Shown: positions 42,824-53,072, counted from the first letter of the stretch. The stretch is 64,000 nucleotides of DNA from SKZT01 sp964478625 (GCA_964478625.1 CAYZJH010000011.1:14859-78858), one strand, 5' to 3'. Numbers and translations are program-made. Notes: a model not told the origin generated them from the letters alone.

Positions 42824-44521
42824 TCATCCCTGAGTTATTCTATCCTGAAGAACCTGGCTTTTAATTCGCTTAACATGACCCCGTCCAAGTCCCTGTACCT
42901 CACAACCCAATTGAAAGTAACGTCTGATTTGATTGTCATCTAGAATTCCAAAACAGTCGATTATTGCGCAAGGCTTTCCGACCATGGATACAACATGGTC
43001 GGGTGAAAGATTTCGATAGGCTTCATGTCTAACGGCAAAGATGACCGCATCAGAATCCCTGATGGTAGCTTCCAAATCTTTTTGAACACGCACCTCGGTC
43101 AGTTTTTCCTGATTTCTGAAAAATCTGGCAAGGGAATGACCCGGGGCCGGATAGGAATCCTGCTTCTCCAATTCCCACCAATGCTTTACATATGGATCAT
43201 GCACAACCACATCCCCACCCATTTCCGTTAACTTGCGAACCACGATCTCCGACCCGGAATAACGGGTATCTCCGACATCTTCCCGATAGGATACGCCTAA
43301 TAACGCAATTTTAGAAGCTGCGACAATTTTGTCCATATCCCGAAGAGCATCCCGCACCAATTGCGCCGCCCGCAGTCCTCGCGTATCATTGATGTCAATG
43401 GCCGAAGGGGTAAATTTGAAAATATCATCTTCAAATCCCAACAGTTTATGATAGGCCCAGAATCCAAGCCCTCCGTCTTTGGGAAGGCAATATCCTCCGA
43501 TACCGGGACCGGGAAATATCAAATTCGAATGTGTTGGTCGAACTTTGATTGCATCGATAACTTTGATCAGATCCACGCCATTTCGTTCAGAAAAGAGGCT
43601 CCACTCATTCAAAAATGCCAGAATCGTTGCCCGGAATGAATTTTCGACAATTTTGCATGTTTCACTTTCGATAGGTCTGTCCAGGACGGTCAGGGGAAAA
43701 TCTTTGACATTTAAAATCTGGGAAAGAAAAACTTTGACCCGCTCTCGGGATTTTTCATTCACACCACTGCATACCCGCCAGAAATCCCGAATGGAAGCCA
43801 CATAATTTTTGCCGGGCATCACTCTTTCAAATGAATGGGCCAGGATCGGTTCAGTATCATGGAATCCCCGCTTTTCAAATGCTTTCTTCAGCACCGGATA
43901 GGCCACATACTCCGTAGCACCCGGAGGGACCGTGGTTTCAATCAGGACCATACAGTCCGGATTGATCTTTTCGGCAATGATTTTCAGGCTCTGTTCAAGC
44001 GCGGCAATGTCGGCATACCCCTGGCGAACATCTCCCAATTCTTCTTTATGATAATCACACTGTACATCCACAACCACAACATCAGCCAGAGACAAAGCAT
44101 CATAGGTATATGTCGCAATAAGGGTCTCTTTATCCTTTACACAACGATGAATCAGAGGGGCTACCTCAGGATCTTCAGCTTCGACAGGAGCGTGTCCCCG
44201 GTTCAGGTAATGAATTTTCCAAAATGATCGGGTCGATGGTCGCTGCATTCCAATAACAAACTTTGTCGGAATAGCCGTTTCCGGATCCACTGAATCCGCA
44301 ATAACACCCGCCATCACCGATCCGACAAACCCAACCCCCATCACCACAACAATTTCTCGCCCCATCAAACGCTGTTTTTTAACAATCTGTTTCAACCGGA
44401 CAAATTCTTCTTCAAAATCCTGCGGAGACGGAAGCCTAAAAGTCTCTCCATTCGGGCAGACAGACTCCTCTTCCCTGCTTTGATAATCGGCATTACACAT
44501 ACATTTTGGGTCTTTTTCCAT
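42824..44521 (-). CDS. UDP-glucose/UDP-ManNAc dehydrogenase-family protein, long form
   Basis: A 565-residue nucleotide-sugar dehydrogenase. The NAD motif is VVVMGVGFVGSVMAGVIAD, followed by ETTVPPGATE, HSFERVMPGKNY, KIVENSFRATILAFLNEW and the catalytic Cys in GPGIGGYCLPKDGGL. The C-terminal domain has ALLGVSYREDVGDTRYSGSE. The family is usually about 430 residues; here there is an N-terminal extension of about 55 residues with several Cys and Glu, and further insertions. It oxidises a UDP-hexose to the uronate for envelope polysaccharide. GGAAGGAC precedes ATG 44521. It is cotranscribed with the epimerase gene (40-bp gap). Confidence 0.85.
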   Translation of the reverse strand: MEKDPKCMCNADYQSREEESVCPNGETFRLPSPQDFEEEFVRLKQIVKKQRLMGREIVVVMGVGFVGSVMAGVIADSVDPETAIPTKFVIGMQRPSTRSFWKIHYLNRGHAPVEAEDPEVAPLIHRCVKDKETLIATYTYDALSLADVVVVDVQCDYHKEELGDVRQGYADIAALEQSLKIIAEKINPDCMVLIETTVPPGATEYVAYPVLKKAFEKRGFHDTEPILAHSFERVMPGKNYVASIRDFWRVCSGVNEKSRERVKVFLSQILNVKDFPLTVLDRPIESETCKIVENSFRATILAFLNEWSLFSERNGVDLIKVIDAIKVRPTHSNLIFPGPGIGGYCLPKDGGLGFWAYHKLLGFEDDIFKFTPSAIDINDTRGLRAAQLVRDALRDMDKIVAASKIALLGVSYREDVGDTRYSGSEIVVRKLTEMGGDVVVHDPYVKHWWELEKQDSYPAPGHSLARFFRNQEKLTEVRVQKDLEATIRDSDAVIFAVRHEAYRNLSPDHVVSMVGKPCAIIDCFGILDDNQIRRYFQLGCEVQGLGRGHVKRIKSQVLQDRITQG

Positions 44522-44695
44522 GTCCTTCCAATCCTGATTGTTTAGTGTCTGAACAAAACAATTCCCTTATTTTTTTCAGGTCTTTTCCCTGAATTGCCTG
44601 CAAGAATAATTTGATGAATCACCCGCAGTCAATACGCCAAAAGGTTATATTTAGTCAAATAGAAACTTATCACTTTTGAAAATGAGTAAATCTTT
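44522..44695. other. Short intergenic gap without a clear feature
   Basis: These 174 bp lie between two minus-strand transcripts. No convincing hairpin or promoter was recognised. Confidence 0.4.
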
Positions 44696-44989
44696 TCATT
44701 TCACATGAGCTGTTCTTGATTGAAAGATAATCTCTTCTTTTGATACAAACCCAAGGTCTTTGCGCGCCACACTTTCCACATAAGTCAAATCATTTTTCAA
44801 CCGATTGATTTCATTTAAAATAGATTTATTTTCACGTGCGATAGCCTTGTTCTCTTCAATTAATTCCGCAAGCTCCTTTTTGAGTCTAAAATGATCGACC
44901 AACCCTTTTTCGCCAAAAATTGCCATCACAAGTATGGATGAAAGCACAAAAAAGATTACTGAAAAGAATATTTTTTCTCTGATACTCAT
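44696..44989 (-). CDS. ftsB: FtsB/DivIC-like septum formation initiator
   Basis: A 97-residue bitopic membrane protein. Residues 5-26 form one membrane span (IFFSVIFFVLSSILVMAIFG). A periplasmic coiled coil follows (LKKELAELIEENKAIARENK), ending in VESVARKDLGFVSKEEIIF, the usual DivIC/FtsB end. It takes part in the FtsQLB cell-division complex. The ATG overlaps the murJ stop as ATGA, so both are translated from one mRNA. Confidence 0.85.
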   Translation of the reverse strand: MSIREKIFFSVIFFVLSSILVMAIFGEKGLVDHFRLKKELAELIEENKAIARENKSILNEINRLKNDLTYVESVARKDLGFVSKEEIIFQSRTAHVK

Positions 44990-46563
44990 GGTGTTGTCCT
45001 CCGAACCTGTTTAATAGCGTTCAATAAAATTTGTATCTCTCTGCACTTAAACCATATTGAAAAAATTGAATATATAACCATTCCGGAAACTATGGATCCA
45101 AACAATCCCAACAGTCTCCATATCAGGGAAGCATCAGAAACCGGAAAAATCAACCAACTGATTACCGCAACGCCAAAACTCATCACAATGGTTCCCATAA
45201 CAGCTTGTGATAGCGATAACAACGTATCTCTCCAGTCGATTTCACCCAATTTCATCTGAAGTGCCCGAATTAGAAAAATCAGGTTGAACACGGAGGCCAG
45301 CGAGGTCCCCAAGGCCAAACCCTTATAATCCATAACCTGCATAAAAACAACCGACATGATCATTTTCAGCAGGATACAAAACAAGCCGATGCGAACCGGG
45401 GTTCGGGCATCCTGGAGAGCATAAAATGTTGAAACGACAATTCTTACCGATGTAAATGCCCATAAACCCAAGCCGTAATACAAAAGCGCTCCTGCGGTCA
45501 ATTGAACGCTTTGAGCATCAAAGGCCCCCCTTCCAAACAGCACGGAGATTATCGGCTCTCTTAAAATCACCAGACCCGCCATAGCCGGCACCGTTACAAA
45601 GAGTACCATCCTTAGACTGAAACATATGGTATCGGCCAATACCGTGTAATTTTTCAAGGAAGCATTTTTTGAAAGTTCCGGAAGTAAAGCCATTGCTGCT
45701 GCGATACCGAAAATACCAAGGGGAAACTGAACGAGCCGATCAGCATAATACAGGTAAGAAATACTTCCCTCAGTTAAAAATGATGCAATCAGTGTGTCCA
45801 ACAACATGTTGATCTGAAAAACAGAGGCTCCCACGGCAGCGGGCAGGGTTAGAGCCCAAATTTTTTTCAGCCCTTGATGAAACAAAACTGTTTTTTTTCT
45901 TATAAAAACACCCGTTTTCAGCAAGAAGGGAACCTGGAACACCAGTTGCAAAACTCCTCCGATGATCACCCCCAAAGCCAATCCATTTACCGGTTCCGTC
46001 ATTGCAGGAGAAATAAAACAGATGGCACCGATCATGCTCAGATTGATGAGCAGTGAGGATAAAGAAGGGGCAACAAAATGGCCAAAGGTGTTCAAAATCC
46101 CCATGGATATTGCCGAAAGACCGATAAAAACAGCAAACGGAAGCATCATGCGAGTCAGCGAAACTGTCAGAGCAAATTTTTCCGGAATATGAACAAAACC
46201 CGGAGCAAACATGACCACGATAATCGGAGCAAACAATACACCGACAAGGGTCATTCCTGACAAAATCAGACAAAAAGTCATGAAAGCCGACCGGGCCAGA
46301 TCAAAGGCCTCTTCCTTTCCTTTCACCGACAGATATTGAATAAAAACGGGAATAAAAGCGAGACTCAGAATGCCCTCGGAAAAAAGCCGTTTTAAAAGAT
46401 TGGGAATTCGAAAAGCCACAAAAAAAGCATCCGATATAAAACCGGTTCCAAAAAACCATGCCATGACGGCATCCCGCACAAATCCAAAAATTCTTCCTAA
46501 AAATGTCACCCCTCCCACGAGACCGGCATTTTTTGTCATTTGTGCTTTTTGAGTCTTTTCCAT
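44986..46563 (-). CDS. murJ: Lipid II flippase MurJ
   Basis: A 525-residue membrane protein of about 14 spans that flips lipid II across the inner membrane for peptidoglycan synthesis. Signature segments are AGLVGGVTFLGRIFGFVRD, FFVAFRIPNLLKRLFSEGIL, SLAFIPVFIQY, YYADRLVQFPLGIFGIAAA and TFYALQDARTPVRIGLF. The start is placed at ATG 46563 (MEKTQ); a GTG/TTG frame extends 11 codons upstream, and an internal ATG at 46539 is also possible. Overlaps ftsB. Confidence 0.92.
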   Translation of the reverse strand: MEKTQKAQMTKNAGLVGGVTFLGRIFGFVRDAVMAWFFGTGFISDAFFVAFRIPNLLKRLFSEGILSLAFIPVFIQYLSVKGKEEAFDLARSAFMTFCLILSGMTLVGVLFAPIIVVMFAPGFVHIPEKFALTVSLTRMMLPFAVFIGLSAISMGILNTFGHFVAPSLSSLLINLSMIGAICFISPAMTEPVNGLALGVIIGGVLQLVFQVPFLLKTGVFIRKKTVLFHQGLKKIWALTLPAAVGASVFQINMLLDTLIASFLTEGSISYLYYADRLVQFPLGIFGIAAAMALLPELSKNASLKNYTVLADTICFSLRMVLFVTVPAMAGLVILREPIISVLFGRGAFDAQSVQLTAGALLYYGLGLWAFTSVRIVVSTFYALQDARTPVRIGLFCILLKMIMSVVFMQVMDYKGLALGTSLASVFNLIFLIRALQMKLGEIDWRDTLLSLSQAVMGTIVMSFGVAVISWLIFPVSDASLIWRLLGLFGSIVSGMVIYSIFSIWFKCREIQILLNAIKQVRRTTP

Positions 46564-46684
46564 ATGCCTGGACAAATCAAGAATTTTTCTTGACACAAGT
46601 TTAAATTATTTGTTAAAAAATTCTTTTATAATTTTAAGGCAATTTAATCTAATGAGTTCAATAGAGAAAGGAGTTTAATTAAAG

Positions 46685-46951
46685 TTGGCAAATCATAAAT
46701 CAGCTTTAAAACGTGCCCGTCAAAATACGGTAAGGCGTTTGCGGAATAAATCCATCAAAACGCGAGTCAAATCCGTGGTCAAAAATATTCGGACTGCAGT
46801 TTCCAATGACCTTCAGGATAACATTGCTCAGGAATTGAATCTGGCCAAATCCGTTATCGACAAGGCTGCAAAAAAGGGAACCATCCATAAAAAAACGGCC
46901 GCCAGAAAAATCTCACGGCTCTCCAAACTGGTCAATTCCATTTCCGCCTAA
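46685..46951 (+). CDS. rpsT: Ribosomal protein S20
   Basis: An 88-residue basic protein with the S20 start ANHKSALKRARQNTVRRLRN and the GTIHKKTAARKISRLSKLV end. It binds 16S rRNA in the small subunit. The start is TTG at 46685 behind AAAGGAG. It is monocistronic, divergent from murJ. A TTGACA at 46590-46595 with a weak -10 (TTAAAA, 17 bp) may be part of its promoter. Confidence 0.95.
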   Translation: MANHKSALKRARQNTVRRLRNKSIKTRVKSVVKNIRTAVSNDLQDNIAQELNLAKSVIDKAAKKGTIHKKTAARKISRLSKLVNSISA

Positions 46952-46952
46952 T

Positions 46953-46978
46953 GGTTTGCCGGTTTTAACCGGCAAACC
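46953..46978. terminator. Hairpin between convergent rpsT and lptE
   Basis: A perfect 12-bp stem (GGTTTGCCGGTT/AACCGGCAAACC) with a 2-nt loop starts just after the rpsT stop and ends 10 bp before the lptE stop. It has no long T-run but its position fits a shared terminator. Confidence 0.6.
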
Positions 46979-46988
46979 GATTGTACCA

Positions 46989-47498
46989 TCATTCGATATC
47001 CGTCAATTGATAATAAACCATTTCTGCCATTCTTTTGGACAGAACCTTGATCGCATTCTGTTTTCGGTTTTCTGTCGCAAATTTGTCACTTGAGACTTCA
47101 TAGCTTTCATCATCGGAAAACCCTCGGGTTGCCCATAACACATTGCCCTGCTTATCGGTCAATTTCAGATCCAAATAGATCCTGACCGTTCGTTCCAAAG
47201 GCGTCTGTATCCCGCTTCTGGCTACGGTTTGGGTTCTCAATGAAGTGATAATCCCCCAAAGCACGGCATCCGCAATTTCTTTTTCAACAACATCTACGGT
47301 GGTGCTGCGAGTCAATTCATAAATAAAATCATTGGTTATTATGGTTTCGATCCCGGTCTCCGCAGTCTTGTTTTCAAAAACAGGAACGAATATGCTTCTG
47401 ACCTTGAATGGAAAATCTCCACCCCCAGAGAAACGATAACCGCACCCCAGGATCGTCATTAAAAGGATACCAGTTAAAACCAGAATCTTATATTTCAT
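46989..47498 (-). CDS. lptE: LPS-assembly lipoprotein LptE
   Basis: A 169-residue outer-membrane lipoprotein. The signal is MKYKILVLTGILLMTILGC with the lipobox Cys at 19. The mature part starts GYRFSGGGDFPF and continues with SIFVPVFENKTAETGIETII, typical of LptE, and ends in a helical KVLSKRMAEMVYYQL. It plugs the LptD channel for LPS export, so the organism has a Gram-negative envelope. The second of two tandem ATGs (47498) has the better spacing to GAGG. It follows leuS on the same strand. Confidence 0.85.
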   Translation of the reverse strand: MKYKILVLTGILLMTILGCGYRFSGGGDFPFKVRSIFVPVFENKTAETGIETIITNDFIYELTRSTTVDVVEKEIADAVLWGIITSLRTQTVARSGIQTPLERTVRIYLDLKLTDKQGNVLWATRGFSDDESYEVSSDKFATENRKQNAIKVLSKRMAEMVYYQLTDIE

Positions 47499-47617
47499 CA
47501 TCACCTCATTGTATATCGTATCCGTGAGCGCTCCAACCGGTTTGGCCAAGATTGATCCGCCAAAACCAAAGCCCAATCTTCAGGAGCCCGGGTTTCAATC
47601 CGACGGATCACCAAAAT

Positions 47618-50245
47618 TCATATGACAATATTCACCAGTTTATTTTTAACCACAATCACTTTTTTTATGGGGGTTTGGCCGACAAACTTTCTTACTTTTT
47701 CATCATTCAAAGCTGTTTGTTTAACAGTCTCATCATCGGTATCTGCCGGAACGGTAAAGCGGCTTCTCAATTTTCCATTAACTTGGACAACAATAGTAAG
47801 CTCCTCTTTGACCAGCACTTCCTGACTATAGGATGGCCATGGTGCAAAAAGCACACTGGTTTTATTCCCCAACCGGTTCCATAATTCTTCGGAAAGATGT
47901 GGTACGATGGGTGCCAGCAAGACAGTCATGGTATCTACCGCGTAACGAAGCACCTCAGCCCTGTGCGGCGGTTTCACATTGGCCTTGCCCTTTGATTCAC
48001 GTTCGGCCTCCATGGCATAAAGGGAATTGACCAGTTCCATAACGGCGCTGATGGCGGTATTGAAATGAAACCGTTCTTCAATGTCATCGGTGACCCTGCG
48101 AATCGTTTCATGAGTTTTTGTAAAAATCACTTTAAGTTCTTCATCCAAATCTTGAGGATTGCCTTCAAAAGCGGTTACATTTTGAATTTCATCCATACAG
48201 GAGTCCGCAAAACGCCACACACGATTTAAAAATCGAAAACCTCCTTCAACACCTTGTTCGCTCCATTCCAGATCCCTTTCAGGTGGTGCTGCAAAAAGGC
48301 AAAAAAGCCGGGTCGTGTCAGCCCCGTATTTGTCCAGGAGCACATTGGGATCGATTACATTTTTTTTGGATTTGGACATTTTTTCAACGCGACCAATGGT
48401 GACCAATTTGCCACACTTGGTGCATCTGGAATTTTCTTCAACTGTGTTAACTTCTTCGGGGAAAAGATACCCATGTTCGGGACAGGATGCGGTTTCCTTG
48501 CACACCATGCCTTGAGTCAGCAACCGTGTAAAAGGCTCCTTGAATTTGGTCAGTCCCATCTCGTGCAACACACGGGTGTAATACCTGGAGTAAAGAAGAT
48601 GGAGAATGGCATGCTCCACCCCTCCGATATATTGATCAACAGGCATCCAGTAATCCACAGCATCCCGGTCAAAAATGGCATTGTCGCAATTGGGGCTGCA
48701 ATAGCGTTCAAAGTACCAGGATGATTCCACAAATGTATCCATGGTGTCGGTTTCTCTTCGGGCATCCGTTCTGCCACATACTGGGCAGGAAGCTTGAATA
48801 AAATATTCCAGGGTCGGAAGAGGAGATTTCCCTCCTTCCAGTAGGTCGGCATTTTCCGGAAGTAAAACAGGAAGGTCTTTTTCTGCAACAGGTACGACAC
48901 CGCAGTCTTTACAGTAAACCATGGGGATCGGGGCTCCCCAGTATCTCTGCCGTGAAATTCCCCAATCTCTTAACCGGTAACTGACTGTTTTTTGGCCAAG
49001 GCCCTTTTGCCGGAGATGGTCAGCGATTTTATCCATGGCATCCCTGTTGCCCATCCCGTTAAATTCACCGGAATTGACCATGATACCCTCTCCGGCAAAG
49101 GCTTCCTCCATGGTATTTGGATCTAAATCATCCTCTTGAGGCTTGACAACGACAATCATATCCAGGTTATATTTTTTAGCAAACTCAAAATCTCTCTGGT
49201 CGTGAGCCGGAACAGACATGACCGCTCCGGTGCCATATTCCATGAGTGCAAAATTTGCCGAATAAATCGGCATGGTGCGTTCAGACAAAGGGTTGGTACA
49301 ATAGGCACCGATAAATACCCCCTCTTTTTCATAACTTTCCAAAGCTTTTGCAGACCTGTCCTGGGTAGCCATCCGATCAACAAATTCGGTTACCGCATCT
49401 TCCTGGTCGGTCCCTTTTGACAGCTCCGGAACCAAAGGATGCTCAGGTGCCAACACCATGAAAGTCGCCCCGAAAATGGTATCGGGACGAGTGGTAAAAA
49501 CCGAAATCTCGGGTTGAACCGTTTTAGGAGGATTTTGGATAGCAAATCTGATTTCAGCGCCCGTACTTTTTCCGATCCAGTTTTTCTGCATCGTGATAAC
49601 TTTTTCGGGCCAACCCGGAAGTTTATCACAATAATCCAAAAGGTCCTGCGCATAGTCGGTAATCCGAAAAAACCATTGCTGAAGCTTTTTTTGGCGGACA
49701 GCCTTTGAGCAACGCCAACACATTCCAGCTTCCACCTGTTCATTGGCAAGCACCGTTTGGCAGTTCTCACACCAGTTTACCAGGGCTTGCTTGCGGTAAA
49801 CCATTCCCTTTTCATACATTTTAATAAAAAGCCACTGTTCCCAGCGGTAATATTCGGGCCGGCAAGTCGCAATCTCACGATTCCAGTCATAACTGAACCC
49901 CATGCGTTTTAACTGGCTTCGCATATTATTAATATTGTCATAAGTCCATTTGGCAGGATGCGTATTATTGGCAATGGCGGCATTTTCAGCGGGCATTCCG
50001 AAAGCATCCCAACCCATCGGGTGAAGAACATTAAACCCTCTCATCCTTTTATATCTGGCAACAACATCACCTATTGTATAATTGCGGACATGTCCCATGT
50101 GAATTTTACCCGACGGATATGGAAACATTTCCAGGAGATAATATTTTTCCCTGGCCGAATCTTCAAAAACTTTCATCAATTCTTCTTGATCCCAATAGGT
50201 TTGCCATTTTTGCTCAATTCGTTTTGGATCATATTTTTCATCCAT
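47618..50245 (-). CDS. leuS: Leucyl-tRNA synthetase
   Basis: An 875-residue class Ia synthetase that charges tRNA-Leu. HIGH motif: FPYPSGKIHMGHVRNYTIGD. Editing domain: TRPDTIFGATFMVLAPEHP. Zinc-type cysteines lie in CPVCGRTDARRE and near SRCTKCG. KMSKS motif: EKMSKSKKNVIDP. The C-terminal anticodon and ubiquitin-like domains are complete (PIVPHLSEELW, VNGKLRSRFTVP). Length is standard for bacteria. It begins a transcript with lptE, divergent from rng. Confidence 0.97.
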   Translation of the reverse strand: MDEKYDPKRIEQKWQTYWDQEELMKVFEDSAREKYYLLEMFPYPSGKIHMGHVRNYTIGDVVARYKRMRGFNVLHPMGWDAFGMPAENAAIANNTHPAKWTYDNINNMRSQLKRMGFSYDWNREIATCRPEYYRWEQWLFIKMYEKGMVYRKQALVNWCENCQTVLANEQVEAGMCWRCSKAVRQKKLQQWFFRITDYAQDLLDYCDKLPGWPEKVITMQKNWIGKSTGAEIRFAIQNPPKTVQPEISVFTTRPDTIFGATFMVLAPEHPLVPELSKGTDQEDAVTEFVDRMATQDRSAKALESYEKEGVFIGAYCTNPLSERTMPIYSANFALMEYGTGAVMSVPAHDQRDFEFAKKYNLDMIVVVKPQEDDLDPNTMEEAFAGEGIMVNSGEFNGMGNRDAMDKIADHLRQKGLGQKTVSYRLRDWGISRQRYWGAPIPMVYCKDCGVVPVAEKDLPVLLPENADLLEGGKSPLPTLEYFIQASCPVCGRTDARRETDTMDTFVESSWYFERYCSPNCDNAIFDRDAVDYWMPVDQYIGGVEHAILHLLYSRYYTRVLHEMGLTKFKEPFTRLLTQGMVCKETASCPEHGYLFPEEVNTVEENSRCTKCGKLVTIGRVEKMSKSKKNVIDPNVLLDKYGADTTRLFCLFAAPPERDLEWSEQGVEGGFRFLNRVWRFADSCMDEIQNVTAFEGNPQDLDEELKVIFTKTHETIRRVTDDIEERFHFNTAISAVMELVNSLYAMEAERESKGKANVKPPHRAEVLRYAVDTMTVLLAPIVPHLSEELWNRLGNKTSVLFAPWPSYSQEVLVKEELTIVVQVNGKLRSRFTVPADTDDETVKQTALNDEKVRKFVGQTPIKKVIVVKNKLVNIVI

Positions 50246-50375
50246 TGCCGATTGTTACCTCCGAAAAGCCGATTTCACATAGTTTTGATTCACGTTTTTA
50301 TCCGAAAGCCCGCGTGCTGTATACAGGTGTTCCTTGTGCCACAAGAGCAAAAAAATATCAAGACTGAGAAAATAT

Positions 50376-50404
50376 TTGACTTGTTTATTGCAATTTCATA
50401 TGCA
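50376..50404 (+). promoter_or_regulatory. Weak promoter candidate upstream of rng
   Basis: TTGACT (50376-50381) and TATGCA (50399-50404) are 17 bp apart, about 90 bp before the rng start. The -10 match is poor. Confidence 0.25.
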
Positions 50405-50494
50405 GCAAAAGATATCTTTGATAACATTTCTGTTGTTAGAACGTAAAGCTTAGGTTATGGTATTTTATAAGGGGGTTAAAAATAAACATCCTAT

Positions 50495-51955
50495 ATGACA
50501 ACAAAAATTTTAATCAACGCAGTTGATCCCGAAGAATGCCGAATTGCGAACGTAAAAGACAGCAAGCTTGAAGAGTTTCAGATTGAAAGTGCGGCCAGGG
50601 AAATTATGCGGGGCAACATTTACAAAGGCATCATCACCAGGATCGAACCCGCTCTTCAGGCAGTCTTCATTGATTATGGGGCAGAACGGCACGGTTTTCT
50701 TCAGAAACACGAAATCCACAGCGACTACTTCCAGGAAAATCGCACGGGTGATAATTCTTTAAAAAATATTCTCAAAAAAGGACAGGAAATCATCGTTCAG
50801 GTGGCCAAAGACCCTATCATGGAAAAAGGCGCCATGCTGACCACTTATATTTCATTGGCGGGAAGATATGTCGTTCTCATGCCCGGGAGCAAAAATTTAG
50901 GAGTATCCAGAAAAATCGAAGATGAAAAAGAGCGAAAGCGACAAAAAGAACTTTTGAACAGTCTTAAGGTTCCTGAAGGATTCGGAGTGATTATCCGCAC
51001 AGCAGGTATGGACCGCTCCAAAACGGTTATCGCAAATGATTTGCGCTATTTGATGAGGCTGTGGAAAAATATCAAAGAAAAGGCAATGGAACTGCCTGCC
51101 CCATCCATTCTCTATAAAGAAAGAAATATCGTGGTTCGAGCCATACGCGATTATTTTACATCAGACGTCACCGGTATTCTGGTTGATGATGAAGCTGTCT
51201 ATCAGGAAGTAAGAGATTTCGTCAAAATTACATCACCCAAGCATACGAAAATCGTCAAACTCCATAAGGGACCGAAACCTATTTTTACAAAATATCAACT
51301 GGAAAATCAGATTGCATCCATTTTTGAAAACCGTGTCGATCTAAAATCAGGGGGATCCATTGTCATACAGCAGACCGAAGCTCTCGTGGCCATCGATGTA
51401 AACTCAGGAAAAGGGACACACAAATCCTCCATTGAACAGACTGCAGTGATGACCAATATCGAAGCTGCCGAGGAAGTGGCTCGCCAATTGCGGTTAAGGG
51501 ATTTGGGAGGACTGATTGTCATTGATTTTATTGATATGAAGGATCCTAAACATCGGCTTGAAGTGGAAAAAGCCCTGAAATTTCATGTTAAAAAAGACAA
51601 GGCCCGAACCAAGGTCGGACGAATATCCCAATTCGGATTAATGGAAATGTCAAGACAGCGCATAAGACCTTCTATTGAATTTGGAAGCTACGGTTCATGC
51701 AAATGCTGCCAGGGAAAAGGACTTACGCCGTCAACAGAAACCCTTGGTGTAAGATTTCTTCGCAAACTTCGCCTTGAAACGTTAAAAGATGAAATTACCA
51801 CCGTAAAAGGGATCGTTCCAGTTGAGGTTGCCGATTATCTGCTCAACAAAAAAAGAAGCGAGATTCTCGACCTTGAACTTCGAAGAGGACTCTCAATAAC
51901 CATTGAAGCCAATTCGAACATGATACCCGGAGATGGCAAGATTATCTGCGAATAA
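50495..51955 (+). CDS. rng: Ribonuclease G/E family endoribonuclease
   Basis: A 486-residue RNase of the G size class, processing rRNA and mRNA. The S1 domain lies near residues 40-130 (GNIYKGIITRIEPALQAVFI). The catalytic region has VAIDVNSGKGTHKSS and LIVIDFIDMKDPKHR, with the metal-binding aspartates. The zinc-link CKCCQGKGL follows. The long RNase E scaffold tail is absent. The start at 50495 fits the family (TKILINAVDPEE). Divergent from leuS. Confidence 0.93.
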   Translation: MTTKILINAVDPEECRIANVKDSKLEEFQIESAAREIMRGNIYKGIITRIEPALQAVFIDYGAERHGFLQKHEIHSDYFQENRTGDNSLKNILKKGQEIIVQVAKDPIMEKGAMLTTYISLAGRYVVLMPGSKNLGVSRKIEDEKERKRQKELLNSLKVPEGFGVIIRTAGMDRSKTVIANDLRYLMRLWKNIKEKAMELPAPSILYKERNIVVRAIRDYFTSDVTGILVDDEAVYQEVRDFVKITSPKHTKIVKLHKGPKPIFTKYQLENQIASIFENRVDLKSGGSIVIQQTEALVAIDVNSGKGTHKSSIEQTAVMTNIEAAEEVARQLRLRDLGGLIVIDFIDMKDPKHRLEVEKALKFHVKKDKARTKVGRISQFGLMEMSRQRIRPSIEFGSYGSCKCCQGKGLTPSTETLGVRFLRKLRLETLKDEITTVKGIVPVEVADYLLNKKRSEILDLELRRGLSITIEANSNMIPGDGKIICE

Positions 51956-52043
51956 TGGAAACCTGGCAAGCCTTGACACCTCATAATGATTACGGTAATA
52001 ATATCAACTTATTCAAAAAATTTGCCCGGCTGATTTTAAAAAA

Positions 52044-52868
52044 ATGTTTGAAAAAAATCCGAAAAATTCCAAAAAAGGACTATTTCTGCTGATGCTTTGT
52101 GTCATTTCACTAATCGCCATTGGAGGCGGAGTCTTTTTTTGGTTTAAATCCGATCAACACCATACCGAACCCGGAATCGGTCTTCAAGACTCTCAAAGTT
52201 CACCGCATGAAACGGCGCAAACTTTTCAGCCTGTCCCCCGCGAAAAAGTAATTGACCTTAATCAGGTACACGAAGATGAAAATCTTCAGAAACTGGTCCA
52301 AGAACGCAAAGAAGAATTCGGCCTGGACAAAGGAGTGGATGTTATCGTCAGAACCGATGAAAGCTTTAAGGTCGGTGAAACCATCATCCCCATGAGAGAA
52401 ATCCTTGAAAAAATACGTATCAAACAAGGGGATATCCTAGAGGAAGGTCTGACCGAAAAGTCTTTTGAAAAAACTCTTGAAAATCGGGATTGGTCCGAAG
52501 AAAAAGACCATTCATTCGGGGTATATGTTGTAAAACCCAATGATAATCTCTGGAACATCCATTTCAGGTTTTTGCAGGATTATTTTGACAATAAAAATAT
52601 CCGCCTTTCCCCTTTGGCTGATAAACCGGATAATCGGGGGTTTAGTTCCGGCATCGGCAAAATTTTAAAGTTTTCTGAAAAAATTGTGTATATCTATAAC
52701 ATTCGCGAACACAACCTGGATGTCGATTTAAATCTTATTCATCCTGAAAGTAAAATTGTGGTTTTCCATATGGCGGAGATTCTATCCCTTCTTGATCAAA
52801 TTGATTTAGAAAAAGTCAATTTGATCCGGTTTGACGGAGAAAATCTATGGATTTCTGAAGCACCATAA
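52044..52868 (+). CDS. Membrane-anchored hypothetical protein with LysM-like segment
   Basis: A 274-residue protein. Residues 12-34 form one N-terminal membrane span (FLLMLCVISLIAIGGGVFFW), and the rest is polar and likely periplasmic. Residues about 155-180 (VYVVKPNDNLWNIHFRFLQD) resemble the start of a LysM peptidoglycan-binding domain, but the rest of the domain is not clear. The acidic middle (HEDENLQKLVQERKEEFGLD) is helical. No enzyme motif. It lies between rng and yajC on the same strand. Function unknown, perhaps envelope-linked. Confidence 0.65.
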   Translation: MFEKNPKNSKKGLFLLMLCVISLIAIGGGVFFWFKSDQHHTEPGIGLQDSQSSPHETAQTFQPVPREKVIDLNQVHEDENLQKLVQERKEEFGLDKGVDVIVRTDESFKVGETIIPMREILEKIRIKQGDILEEGLTEKSFEKTLENRDWSEEKDHSFGVYVVKPNDNLWNIHFRFLQDYFDNKNIRLSPLADKPDNRGFSSGIGKILKFSEKIVYIYNIREHNLDVDLNLIHPESKIVVFHMAEILSLLDQIDLEKVNLIRFDGENLWISEAP

Positions 52869-53072
52869 AAGCTTTCACCGATTGGGTTTAGCAAAAGGCA
52901 TCGCAGCTAAAACTGGAGATGCATTCGAATTTTTCAATAAAAGTTTGACGAAAAAGACCATTTAAAGTATATGGTCGCAAATTTTTTATTGGGTTTTACA
53001 TTTTTTGTTTTTTTCGCTTGAATAAATTCATTCACAATACAGTGTAAATAATAACTTTAAGGAGGTTTAATC

